Source of the DNA: Acidimicrobiia bacterium | Lineage (GTDB): Bacteria; Actinomycetota; Acidimicrobiia; Acidimicrobiales; Poriferisodalaceae | Length of the DNA: 56,464 bases | Assembly: GCA_022822525.1 (NCBI GenBank) | Contig: JAJEBN010000087.1 | Location: forward strand, 1 to 56,464 | Direction: 5' to 3' | Part shown: piece by piece, positions 6,734 to 15,036 of the stretch | How positions within the stretch are numbered: position 1 is the stretch's first letter | How the letters are laid out: the number at the start of each line of letters is the position of its first letter | Made by a program: the position numbers and the translations under genes | Notes under the pieces: generated by a model | What the model was told of the DNA's origin: nothing | The model's database searches: none | The model's input: only the letters and a program-made list of their open reading frames with translations

Positions 6734-8641
6734 GTGAAGCACCCCGGATCGTTCGCAGACGCTCGCCGAGATGTCGCGTTCCCGATGACCGGGGCGGCGT
6801 TGCTGGCAGCAGTGCTCATCGTCGGCGGGGCCGTGTACAGCGCGGCGGGAGGAGCGACGGCGGACAAGCTGGTCACCGCCATGTTGATCGACGCCATCAT
6901 GGTCGTGGGCCTGCAGATCTACATCGGCAACACGGGCGTCTTCTCGTTCGGCCATATCGGCTTCGCCGCGGTCGCCGGGTACGCCTTTGCCGTCTTGGCG
7001 ATTGAGCCGGCTCGCAAGAGCACCGTTATCCGCAACGCTCCATGGGGCCTGAATGAGGTGCACCTGACACCGGTTCAAGCCACTGCTGTGGCATCGCTGG
7101 TGACGCTGGCCGCGGCTGTCGTCGTCGGCTGGGGTCTCGCGCGGTCGGGCGCGAAATCGGGCTCCGTTTCCGCAGCCGTCATCACGCTGGCGCTGCTGTT
7201 CGTCACGCACGAGCTCGCACTGAACTGGACCGATCTGACCGGCGGCGACCGGGCAGGGCTCTCGTTCCGCATCGGCAACACATTGGAAGGGCGCACCGTC
7301 ATCTATGCCGTGCTGGTGGCCGTGATCGTGGTGGCGCGATTGTTCGCTCAAAGCCGGATCGGCCGTCTCGCCCAAGCGGCCCGAGAGGACAACTTGGCCG
7401 CGAGGGCAATGGGCGTGAACCCGGTTGCCGGCCAGGTGGCCGCCTTGCTGCTGTCGGTGCTGGTGGTTGCGGTTGCGGCGTCGCTGCGTGTGTACGACAT
7501 CGGGAACATCACACCTAAGTTCTTTTTCTTCGATTACACGCTGCTGACTCTGGTCATGCTGATCGTGGGCGGCCGGAACAGCGTTACCGGTGCGCTCAGC
7601 GGCGTCGTGATCATCACGGCAGGCCGAGAGCTGACTCGACGGTTCGCAAGCGACGGCTTCGAGTTTTTCGGCGCGAGCCTCGACGCCCCGGTGGTCGACT
7701 GGTTGCTGCGTGAGGGGCTGACCCAGATCTTCTTGGGCGCAGCGATGCTGGGGTTCATGATTCTCCGGACGAACGGACTGCTCGGGGACTGGGAGCTGGA
7801 CACATGGCTCTGGCGCCGGTGGCGGCGCCGCAAGCCCGAAGAGCGGCCTGAGCCTCTCGCCGAAATCGCGCCGGTGGGGCTGCACGTCGAGGTCGACCGC
7901 GAGGGCGCGGCCCTAGAGGTACACGATCTCGCTGTTGATTTCGGCGGCTTCCGCGCTCTGGATGGTGCAGGGCTCACCGTTGCGCCCGACGAGGTCGTGG
8001 GCCTGATCGGCCCCAATGGCGCCGGCAAGACGACGCTGGTCAATGTGATCACCGGCGTCGTCGCGCCGTCAGCGGGCTGGTTCAAGGTGGGTGAGCGAGA
8101 GTTGACCAGTGCGCCTAGCCACGACATCGCGCGCGCCGGTCTGGTGCGCACATTCCAGAACCTGCGACTGTTCGGCGCGTTGACTGTGCACCAGAACGTG
8201 GAGCTTGCTGCTCGAGTCGCCGCCCAGCACCGTCCGGGGAACCACCCCCCGGTCGATGCGCTGATTGCCGAAGCCGGACTCTGGGATGTGCGCGGCCGCC
8301 GCGCCCGCGAGCTCGACTACGGCAGTGCGCGACGGCTGGAACTGGCCCGAGCGGCGGCCATGGCACCGGCCTACCTGCTGCTGGACGAACCCACCAGCGG
8401 CATGAGCGACGCCGAGTCGGCGGAGATGATTGGGCGGATCCGGCACATGGCTGCCGCAGTCGATGCGGGCGTGCTGGTGATCGACCACGATCTCAACTTC
8501 ATCACCGGCATCAGCGATCGCATCTATGTGCTCGATCAGGGCCAGGTGATCAGCGCCGGCACGCCCGACGAGGTGCAGGCCGACCCGGCCGTGCGCGCGG
8601 CCTACCTCGGAGCCGAGAGCGACGCTGAGGGACGAGCCTGA
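6734..8641 (+). CDS. Fused LivM permease and LivG ATPase
   Basis: A single frame encodes about 635 residues from the GTG at 6734; an ATG at 6785 (MTGAALLAAVLIV) is an alternative start. Residues 1 to about 360 form a LivM-type permease (NTGVFSFGHIGFAAVAGYAF; loop IGRLAQAAREDNLAARAMGV). After a basic WRRWRRRKP linker comes a LivG-type ATPase with Walker A GPNGAGKTT, signature DYGSARRLELARA, Walker B YLLLDEPTSGM and the switch His in VIDHDLNF. Both halves look complete. The fusion ties one ATPase permanently to one permease half, with LivF supplied in trans. It closes the transporter operon, with 57 bases to the next gene. Confidence 0.9.
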   Translation: MKHPGSFADARRDVAFPMTGAALLAAVLIVGGAVYSAAGGATADKLVTAMLIDAIMVVGLQIYIGNTGVFSFGHIGFAAVAGYAFAVLAIEPARKSTVIRNAPWGLNEVHLTPVQATAVASLVTLAAAVVVGWGLARSGAKSGSVSAAVITLALLFVTHELALNWTDLTGGDRAGLSFRIGNTLEGRTVIYAVLVAVIVVARLFAQSRIGRLAQAAREDNLAARAMGVNPVAGQVAALLLSVLVVAVAASLRVYDIGNITPKFFFFDYTLLTLVMLIVGGRNSVTGALSGVVIITAGRELTRRFASDGFEFFGASLDAPVVDWLLREGLTQIFLGAAMLGFMILRTNGLLGDWELDTWLWRRWRRRKPEERPEPLAEIAPVGLHVEVDREGAALEVHDLAVDFGGFRALDGAGLTVAPDEVVGLIGPNGAGKTTLVNVITGVVAPSAGWFKVGERELTSAPSHDIARAGLVRTFQNLRLFGALTVHQNVELAARVAAQHRPGNHPPVDALIAEAGLWDVRGRRARELDYGSARRLELARAAAMAPAYLLLDEPTSGMSDAESAEMIGRIRHMAAAVDAGVLVIDHDLNFITGISDRIYVLDQGQVISAGTPDEVQADPAVRAAYLGAESDAEGRA

Positions 8642-8698
8642 GTACTCTCGGATGCTGCGGGCGGGGAGCCGCCGAGACCCTGGCGATGTGAGGATGAC

Positions 8699-9481
8699 AT
8701 GAGCACGTCAACGCTGGAACGCCCTGAATCTGATCGAGCCAGCTCTGATGGCATCAGCACTGATTCAACAAACGCAGTGCAGCGCATCTGGAACGAGGGC
8801 GACGACGACATCCCTGCCGAGTTCCACGAGCTGCTCGTGCGAATGCTCAGCTACCACGTCGAGAACAGCGCCAACCCGCACTACACCGACTTGCTCACCA
8901 AGCTGTGGGACCGCTGCCTGCGGTTCGCGCCCGACGAAGCCACCAAGGGGCTGCTGGTCAAGCTGATGCAGCAGGAAGTGGAGCACGGGATCATCAATGC
9001 CCAGATCCTGGCGGGCTTGGGTGTCGACCATGTCGACCGTCCGATCGAGCAGTACGCATTCCGGCACCCGATGGAGACGTTCTGCGACCTGTCGTACTTC
9101 CATGCGCTCATCGACCGGGTGGGCGTGTACATCGGCGAGACCTGGGACGGCGTGCCCTACAAGCCATTGCTCGACATCGCGACGCGCGTGCACAAGGAAG
9201 AGCTGTTCCACTGCACGCTCGGTTTGCGGAATCTGCGGCTCATCTGCAAGACGCCCGAGGGCCTCGCCGAGGCCAACGAGAAGATCCACTTCTGGTGGCC
9301 CGCGGCGCTGGACATGTTCGGTCGGTCAGACTCCGACTTCGGCGACGCGTACGTGCGGTGGGGCCTGCGCAAGAAGAACAACGCTGATCTCCGCAGGCAG
9401 TACATCGCCGACACGAGGCCCTTGCTCATCGATCTGGGGATCGAGGTGCCGCCGAACCGGCTCAACCGCCGGTTCCTGTAG
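8699..9481 (+). CDS. Ferritin-like diiron protein of the PaaA/PaaC (phenylacetyl-CoA epoxidase) family
   Basis: 260 residues, mostly helical. Two ExxH metal motifs are visible, E93-H96 in QQEVEHG and E168-H171 in EELFH, the pattern of a carboxylate-bridged diiron centre in the phenylacetic-acid-catabolism family. The reaction would be oxygen-dependent oxidation of an acyl-CoA or related substrate. The usual partners PaaB, PaaD and the reductase PaaE are not encoded nearby. The neighbours are hot-dog hydratases and an enoyl-CoA hydratase, which suggests a CoA-thioester pathway. The first ~35 residues are polar and probably disordered. Confidence 0.7.
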   Translation: MSTSTLERPESDRASSDGISTDSTNAVQRIWNEGDDDIPAEFHELLVRMLSYHVENSANPHYTDLLTKLWDRCLRFAPDEATKGLLVKLMQQEVEHGIINAQILAGLGVDHVDRPIEQYAFRHPMETFCDLSYFHALIDRVGVYIGETWDGVPYKPLLDIATRVHKEELFHCTLGLRNLRLICKTPEGLAEANEKIHFWWPAALDMFGRSDSDFGDAYVRWGLRKKNNADLRRQYIADTRPLLIDLGIEVPPNRLNRRFL

Positions 9482-9487
9482 CCGGCT

Positions 9488-9781
9488 ATGGACCCCGCAG
9501 CTGCGGGCGGGCTTGCCGTCAAGGTGACGCGGCCGGCGCCTGAGGTGGCCTTCATCGAGACGTCGTCGTCGGCGCACTGGGAGTGTTTCTGGGTGGCCGA
9601 GGGCGAGCACACGCTCGTGGTGGGTGCGTTCGACCGGGGCGACAAGTCGACGCCGGAGCCGCGTATCCACGTGATCAACAAGCCCTACGGCTGGGACATG
9701 CGGCCGGCATCTGATCCGCCCACAGCCGGCGACGACGAGGACCTGCTCGTGGCGGTCTGGCAGCTGCTGAGCTCGAACTGA
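9488..9781 (+). CDS. Conserved-looking small protein of unknown function
   Basis: 97 residues, starting 6 bases after the diiron protein gene and ending 22 bases before the next, so it belongs to the same operon. The sequence is soluble with no signal peptide or membrane helix. It contains SSAHWECFWVAEGEHTLVVGAF and INKPYGWDMRP, which look like beta strands of a small folded domain. It could be an accessory subunit of the diiron enzyme, as PaaB is for PaaA, but I see no PaaB motif. Confidence 0.6.
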   Translation: MDPAAAGGLAVKVTRPAPEVAFIETSSSAHWECFWVAEGEHTLVVGAFDRGDKSTPEPRIHVINKPYGWDMRPASDPPTAGDDEDLLVAVWQLLSSN

Positions 9782-9803
9782 GCATGAACAGGGGCGAGCA
9801 CAG

Positions 9804-10253
9804 GTGAACTTGGAGACACTGGGCCAAGTGCTGGTGGAGACCGAGGTGGTGGTGGAACCTGAATCGGTGGCGCTGCTCGTCGATGCGCTCGGCACGCCTC
9901 ACGCCTCCGAGGTGGCGCTGCGGCTGCCGTTCTTCGGGCCGACCGTGGGCGGCGGCGACTCGGTGGTCGGGCCCATCGATCTCAGCCTCGAACGGGGTCT
10001 CGCCGGCGGCCAGTCGTTCGAATGGCACCGTTCGTTCCGCCCGGGCGAACGGGTGTCGGTGGTGGTGTCGGTGGAGGACATCATCGACAAGGGGACGCTG
10101 CATCTGGCCACGGTGCTGTCGGAATACCGGGACACCGACGGCGAGCTGATCCAGCGGCAGCGGACGGTGTTCGTGGAGCGCAAGCCGGCTGGCGAGCTGT
10201 CGCAGGATGCCGCCGCAGATGACGGCAGCGCGGCGGGGGAGTCAGCATCATGA
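9804..10253 (+). CDS. MaoC N-terminal-type (FAS1/HadA-like) hot-dog dehydratase subunit
   Basis: 149 residues with GTG start. The order of strands and the segment RLPFFGPTVGGGDSVVGP, then FEWHRSFRPGERVSVVVSVEDI, fit the half-hot-dog subunit that partners a MaoC protein in actinobacterial 3-hydroxyacyl-thioester dehydratases (HadA with HadB). Its last codons overlap the ATG of the MaoC gene (ATGA at 10250), which supports a heterodimer. The C-terminal ~20 residues are Ala/Asp-rich and probably disordered. The substrate is likely an acyl-CoA from the same operon, by inference. Confidence 0.7.
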   Translation: MNLETLGQVLVETEVVVEPESVALLVDALGTPHASEVALRLPFFGPTVGGGDSVVGPIDLSLERGLAGGQSFEWHRSFRPGERVSVVVSVEDIIDKGTLHLATVLSEYRDTDGELIQRQRTVFVERKPAGELSQDAAADDGSAAGESAS

Positions 10254-10642
10254 GTGAGCAGCGCATGAGCGAGCTGGACCTGTCGCCGGCGACCGCGCCT
10301 GCCATCACGAGGGAAGCCATGCGCAGCTTCGTCGACGGCGTGAGCGACCCCAACCCGGTGCACACCGACCCAGAGTTCGCGGCCACAGCGGGGCTGCCCG
10401 ATGTGGTGGTGCAGGCTTCGCACACGACCGCTCTCGCACTGGATGCGCTCATCGCACGGTTCGGCGCCGACGCGATCCTGAACCTCGACGTCCGCCTGCG
10501 GGGGCCGATCTTTCCCGGCGACGAGGTGACGGTGTCGCCAGTCAGTTACGGCGAGCTGGATCGGGGCGTGGAGCTGCGCAACCAACGGGGCGACGTGGTC
10601 GCCACAGGCATCGTGGTGATGCGCGGCGACCCCGACGAGTGA
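10250..10642 (+). CDS. MaoC-type hot-dog hydratase/dehydratase (HadB-like)
   Basis: 130 residues. The catalytic motif appears as SDPNPVHTDPEFA (Asp and His of the R-hydratase pattern), followed by PDVVVQASHTTALALDAL and IFPGDEVTV, standard for MaoC domains. It adds water to, or removes it from, an enoyl or 3-hydroxyacyl thioester. It is translationally coupled to the preceding subunit gene. A dispersed repeat follows immediately. Confidence 0.82.
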   Translation: MSEQRMSELDLSPATAPAITREAMRSFVDGVSDPNPVHTDPEFAATAGLPDVVVQASHTTALALDALIARFGADAILNLDVRLRGPIFPGDEVTVSPVSYGELDRGVELRNQRGDVVATGIVVMRGDPDE

Positions 10643-10647
10643 CCCCA

Positions 10648-10714
10648 GAGGCTGAGCCGAATGGCGAAGCCGTGGCCCGAGCGGCCCGTGAGCGCAGCGA
10701 ACAAGAGCGGGAAG
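10648..10714 (+). repeat. Dispersed intergenic repeat, copy A
   Basis: This 67-base block between the MaoC and enoyl-CoA hydratase genes matches 43970-44050 almost exactly. A shared first part (GAGGCTGAGCCGAA, then GGCGAAGCCGTGGCC and CGAGCGGCCCGTGAGC) and a shared end (GAACAAGAGCGGGAAG) flank a short stretch that differs by about 15 bases in length. Copy A has one extra T in the first part. Both copies begin at or just after a stop codon, on the plus strand. Confidence 0.8.
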
Positions 10715-10755
10715 TGATCTAATCCGCGCGTCTTCAAGCCGATGAGGGAGAACCC

Positions 10756-11544
10756 ATGAGCTATGAGCACCTGCTGAGCGAAGACCGCGACGGTGTCCGC
10801 GTCCTGACGCTGAACCGGCCGCAGAAGTTCAACGCTTGGAACGCCGCCATGCGGGCCGAGATGCGCGACGCCGTCGAGGACACGGCAATGGCCACCGGCA
10901 TCAGGGCGCTCATCATCACCGGTGCGGGTCGGGCGTTCTCTGCAGGCGAAGACGTCTCCGAGATGGGCGATCTGACCGAGATGGGGACCCGGGGATTCCG
11001 TGCAGTGGCCCGCGGCATCCACTCGGTGTTCGATCTGATCGAGGCGCTGGAAGTGCCCGTCATTGCCGCGGTGAACGGGGTGGCAGCGGGCGGCGGCTTC
11101 GAGCTGGCGCTGTCGTGCGACTTCCGGGTGATTGCTGAGAACGCCCGCTTCGTGATGCCCGAGGCCAAGGTGGGGCTCATTCCCGGCTCGGGCGGCTGCT
11201 CGCGGCTGGTGCACTACGTGGGGCTGGGCCGTGCCAAGGAGTTGGTGATGCTGTCGCGCAACGTGGGAGCCGACGACGCCAAGGCGATGGGCCTCGCTAC
11301 CGAAGTGGCCCCCGAGGGCGGAGCCGTGGACATGGCTCTGGAGCTCGCGGCTGAGATGTCGGCCTTCGCGCCGCTTGCGCTGGGCATGGCCAAGACCGTT
11401 CTCAACACCTGCACAGATGTCGATCACGAGACCGGTCGGCGACTCGAGCGTCTCGGCCAGAGCGTCCTCAAGACCACCTCCGACCATGCCGAAGGCGCGA
11501 ACGCCTTCCTCGAACGCCGCGCCCCCGACTGGCAAGGTCGCTAG
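10756..11544 (+). CDS. Enoyl-CoA hydratase/isomerase family protein
   Basis: 262 residues, normal crotonase length. The oxyanion-hole segments are AFSAGEDVSEM and AAVNGVAAGGGFELALSCDF. The catalytic region MPEAKVGLIPGSGGCSRL keeps the usual Glu-containing pattern. It hydrates trans-2-enoyl-CoA or isomerises enoyl-CoAs in beta-oxidation or a related route. A strong GAGGGAG precedes the ATG. The gene starts after the dispersed repeat, so it may have its own promoter, and the YjbR gene follows 14 bases later. Confidence 0.88.
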   Translation: MSYEHLLSEDRDGVRVLTLNRPQKFNAWNAAMRAEMRDAVEDTAMATGIRALIITGAGRAFSAGEDVSEMGDLTEMGTRGFRAVARGIHSVFDLIEALEVPVIAAVNGVAAGGGFELALSCDFRVIAENARFVMPEAKVGLIPGSGGCSRLVHYVGLGRAKELVMLSRNVGADDAKAMGLATEVAPEGGAVDMALELAAEMSAFAPLALGMAKTVLNTCTDVDHETGRRLERLGQSVLKTTSDHAEGANAFLERRAPDWQGR

Positions 11545-11558
11545 CGGGCGCTTGCTAG

Positions 11559-11927
11559 ATGGCCACGTTCGACGATGTGCGGCGGCTGGGCATGGCCCTG
11601 CCGGAGATGGCCGAGTCGACGTCGTACGGGACGCCAGCGCTGAAGGTCGGCAAGAAGCTGGTCTGCCGGATGTGGAGCGAGCGTGAGTACAACCGCGACT
11701 CGGTGCACGACACCGAGGTGCTCGTGGTGTTCTGCGAGCTCGAGATGAAGCAGGTGCTGCTCGACAACCATCCCGATGCGCTGTTCACCGTGCCGCATTA
11801 CGACGGCTACGGCGCCGTGCTGGTCCGCATGGCCGACGTCAGCCTCGACGACCTCGCCGACTGGATCGAGGACAGCTACCGCCTCAAAGCACCCCCGACC
11901 CTCATACGCCAGCTTGACGGCGAATGA
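11559..11927 (+). CDS. MmcQ/YjbR family protein
   Basis: 122 residues. It has the family pattern: N-terminal DVRRLGMALPEMAESTSYGTPALKVGKK, central GKKLVCRM, and C-terminal ADWIEDSYRLKAP. YjbR-fold proteins resemble the CyaY fold and are often called DNA-binding, but their role is mostly unproven. The start is 14 bases after the enoyl-CoA hydratase, so the genes are probably co-transcribed. Confidence 0.78.
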   Translation: MATFDDVRRLGMALPEMAESTSYGTPALKVGKKLVCRMWSEREYNRDSVHDTEVLVVFCELEMKQVLLDNHPDALFTVPHYDGYGAVLVRMADVSLDDLADWIEDSYRLKAPPTLIRQLDGE

Positions 11928-11952
11928 GCTGATGATTGCCTGAGCACCACCG

Positions 11953-12420
11953 CTAGTCGCCGGCGAGGCGTGCGGGGAAGCCTCCCTTGGAGATCGGTCC
12001 CCAGCTCTCGATGTGCAGGCGCAGCAGCACCTTGTCTTGGCGGGCCATGGCTTCGCGGTACTCGTCCCAGTCGGAATGCTCGCCGCTGATCACCCGGAAG
12101 TACTCCACGAGGCCGTCCATGGCCTCAGGCAGGTCCTCGACCTCGCCGCGGCACTCGAGCTGCACCCACTCGCCGTTCCACGCATCTGACATCGCGACGA
12201 CCCATGCTTGGGGGTTGCGCCGGAGGTTGAGCGATTTGGCCCGGTCGGGATAGCTGCTGACGAGCACCGCATCGCCGGCCTCGTCGAGACCCATGGTGAC
12301 CAGGGATGCCTGCGGTCGACCGTCCCGCCGGAGCGTCAGCAGCACACCGTGGTGCCGTTCCCGCACGAACTCCTGCAGCTCGTCGCGTTCCACGATCCGG
12401 TCAGTCGCTATCGACACCAT
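11953..12420 (-). CDS. PPOX-class split-barrel flavin/F420-dependent oxidoreductase
   Basis: 155 residues from the ATG at 12420, chosen because GGGAGGACCAG lies directly upstream and family homology begins there; the frame extends to 12483 but those residues look unrelated. The split-barrel pattern is GVLLTLRRDGRPQASLV, VLVSSYPDRAKSLNLRRNP and WVQLECRGEVEDLPEAM. In actinobacteria such proteins usually bind F420 or FMN and reduce small organic substrates or biliverdin. The substrate is unknown. It is convergent with the YjbR gene. Confidence 0.8.
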   Translation of the reverse strand: MVSIATDRIVERDELQEFVRERHHGVLLTLRRDGRPQASLVTMGLDEAGDAVLVSSYPDRAKSLNLRRNPQAWVVAMSDAWNGEWVQLECRGEVEDLPEAMDGLVEYFRVISGEHSDWDEYREAMARQDKVLLRLHIESWGPISKGGFPARLAGD

Positions 12421-12577
12421 CTGGTCCTCCCTGGCTCGGCCCAACAGCTCCGGCAGTCTCGCCGATCTTCTGCCGTTCGGCACTGCGGAAGCAGCTCCCA
12501 GCCCGTTGGTTCACATGACCCGCGCGTACAGGGAAGAATCAGCCCCACGCCGTGCGCGGCGCCGGCACAGATGAGGG

Positions 12578-15031
12578 GTGACATTCGAGATGTTGCAGCA
12601 CTACCGGGTCTTGGATCTCTGCGGGGGCATCAGCCAGTTCGCGGGCTACATGCTCGCCAGCCTGGGCGCGGAGGTGATCTGCGTCGAACCACCTGAAGGG
12701 GTGCAGAGCCGCCACAGCGGTCCCTTTGTCGACGACAAGCCAGACCCGGAGCGTTCGCTGGCTCACTGGGCCTATAACCAGGGCAAGCAGAGCGTCACAG
12801 CAGACCTGTCGACTGCTGAGGGCCGCGAGCGCCTGCTCGGCCTCGTCGCAGGCGCAGACGCACTCATCGAGGACGCGCCGGTCGGCCACATGGCGTCGCT
12901 GGGACTCGCCTACGACGATCTGGCGGCTGTCAATCCCGCCATCGTCCACGCATCGGTGACGCCGTTCGGCTCGACCGGTCCCCGCAGCACTTGGGCAGGC
13001 TCCGACTTGACAGCGGTGGCCGGCAGCGGCTTCCTGCACGCCAGCGGCGACAAGGATCGCGCTCCCGTACGGGTATCGGGCGTGCCCCAGAGCTTCCTGC
13101 AGGCCGCCGGCGACGCCGCCGCTGCAACGCTGATCGCACTGCGCGAGGCACAGCGCAGCGGCCGGGGCCAGCACGTCGACATCTCTGCCATGGAGTCGAT
13201 GACTCACGGCCAGCCGCAGAACCTGTCGCCGCGCGTCAACGCCAACGCCGTGGAACGCCTCGCCGGGGGGCTCAGCCTCGGCGGCATCGACATCCCGATG
13301 CTGTTCCCGTGCGCGGACGGCAACACCATCTGCGTTGCCCTGATGGGCGCCGCGTTTGCGCCGTTCACCCAACGGCTCGTGGAATGGGAGGCGGAGGAGG
13401 GGTTCGCCGACGAGGAGCTGCAAGCCGTCGACTGGGAGACTGTGGCGGCCGAGGTGCTGGGAGGTCAGCGCTCGCCCGAGATCATCGCCAAATCGTTCGC
13501 GACCCACGCCCGCTTCCTCGCGACCAGGACCAGCGAGGAGCTGTGGGCAGCGGCTTTCGATCGGAACCTGCTGATCACACCTTCGGCGCTGGTCAGCGAC
13601 TTGCTGACCAACCCGCACTTCGCGGACCGCGGGTTCTGGCGGGATGTGAATTTCGACGACGCACGCACCGCCCGCTATTGCGGTCCACTGGTGCACTTCA
13701 GCGACGACGCCCCGGAGCGCCAACTCGCCGTGCCGCAGCTCGGAGCCGACAACGACACGGTCGACACGGCACGCCAGCCGTACGCGGCAACGGCGATTGC
13801 GGCCAACGGAGCGCCTGCCTCCGACGGCAGCGACCTGCCGCTCGCCGGGCTGAAGGTGGTCGAATTCTCCTGGGTCATCGCGACGCCGTCGGCGGTGCGG
13901 ATCCTGGCCGACTACGGCGCCACCGTTGTCAAGGTCGAGACCGAGAGCCGGCCCGACACGATGCGCACGGTCAACCCGTTTGTGGACGAGGATCCGCACC
14001 CCGACAACGGCGTCGGCTACGGGGTGTACAACGCGGGCAAGCGCAGCCTGAGCTTGGACCTCAGCAAGCCCGAGTCCCGCGCGGTGGTGGACGACCTGAT
14101 CCGCTGGGCCGACATCGCCACCGAGTCATGGGCGCCGGGGGCGGCTGCGCGCATGGGCTACGGCTACGACGACTTCTCGGCCATCAACCCCCGGCTCATC
14201 ATGCTGTCGAGCTCGTTGCTGGGCCAGAGCGGTCCGTACTCCAGCCTCGCGGGGTACGGGTTCATGGCGGCTGCGATCGCCGGTTTCTACGAGATCACCG
14301 GGTGGCCCGATCGCGGCCCCGCCGGTCCGTACGGTCCCTACACCGACTTCCTGGCGCCGCGGGTGATCGTGTCGTCGCTGATGGCTGCGCTGGAGCGGCG
14401 TGACCGCACCGGCACTGGCTGCTACATCGACATCTCCCAGACCGAGGCGGCGCTGCACTACCTGGCGCCGGCCATCCTGGATGCCTCGATCAACGGCCGC
14501 GACCCGCAGCGGTGCGGCAACGAGGACCCCCACATGAGCCCGCACGGCGTGTACCCGACCGCGGGCGAGGATCAGTGGGTGGCGATTGCCTGCACTGACG
14601 AGCGGTGGGCTGCGCTGGCCGGGGCGATCGGCCTCGCCGGCGACGGCGCAGCCGGTTGGGACCAGGCGGCCCGGCGGGAACGTGCGGCCGAGATCGATGA
14701 GGCGATCGCGGCATGGACCTCGGAGCGCAGCAACGCCGACGCGGCCGAGGCGCTTCAGGCCGGCGGCATCGACGCCTACCCGGTCAACAACGCCCAAGGC
14801 TGCTGTGACGACCCGCAGTTCGCTGCTCGCGAGCACCACATCAACGTGCCCCAGAGCCATCGCGGCACGATGTGGACGCAGAACTGCCGGACACGCATGT
14901 CCCGCACGCGGCCGGTGGTGTGGCGTGGCGGGCCGTGCCTCGGCGAGGACAACTACGAGGTGCTCGCCGAGTTCCTGGGCTACGACCCCGAGCAGATCGC
15001 CGATCTTGCCGCGGCCGAAGTGCTCGCCTGA
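12578..15031 (+). CDS. Double-domain family III (CaiB/BaiF) CoA transferase
   Basis: 817 residues, about twice the family length, with two CoA-transferase domains (roughly 1-400 and 415-817). GTG start at 12578, or ATG at 12590. The second domain keeps the region around the catalytic aspartate (GPYGPYTDFLAPRVIVSS). The corresponding place in the first domain reads RVSGVPQSFLQAAGDAA, with no obvious Asp at the site, so the first half may be non-catalytic. Class III enzymes are interlocked dimers, and a fused tandem could act as a pseudo-dimer. It should move CoA between carboxylic acids; the substrates are unknown. Its 3' end is 5 bases from that of the convergent CapA-like gene. Confidence 0.87.
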   Translation: MTFEMLQHYRVLDLCGGISQFAGYMLASLGAEVICVEPPEGVQSRHSGPFVDDKPDPERSLAHWAYNQGKQSVTADLSTAEGRERLLGLVAGADALIEDAPVGHMASLGLAYDDLAAVNPAIVHASVTPFGSTGPRSTWAGSDLTAVAGSGFLHASGDKDRAPVRVSGVPQSFLQAAGDAAAATLIALREAQRSGRGQHVDISAMESMTHGQPQNLSPRVNANAVERLAGGLSLGGIDIPMLFPCADGNTICVALMGAAFAPFTQRLVEWEAEEGFADEELQAVDWETVAAEVLGGQRSPEIIAKSFATHARFLATRTSEELWAAAFDRNLLITPSALVSDLLTNPHFADRGFWRDVNFDDARTARYCGPLVHFSDDAPERQLAVPQLGADNDTVDTARQPYAATAIAANGAPASDGSDLPLAGLKVVEFSWVIATPSAVRILADYGATVVKVETESRPDTMRTVNPFVDEDPHPDNGVGYGVYNAGKRSLSLDLSKPESRAVVDDLIRWADIATESWAPGAAARMGYGYDDFSAINPRLIMLSSSLLGQSGPYSSLAGYGFMAAAIAGFYEITGWPDRGPAGPYGPYTDFLAPRVIVSSLMAALERRDRTGTGCYIDISQTEAALHYLAPAILDASINGRDPQRCGNEDPHMSPHGVYPTAGEDQWVAIACTDERWAALAGAIGLAGDGAAGWDQAARRERAAEIDEAIAAWTSERSNADAAEALQAGGIDAYPVNNAQGCCDDPQFAAREHHINVPQSHRGTMWTQNCRTRMSRTRPVVWRGGPCLGEDNYEVLAEFLGYDPEQIADLAAAEVLA

Positions 15032-15036
15032 TCGTC

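Noticed and set aside
6473..7885. 470-residue minus-strand open frame antisense to livH and livMG
   Set aside because: Composition is of the shadow type (His, Arg, Gln rich) and the opposite strand encodes a clear permease.
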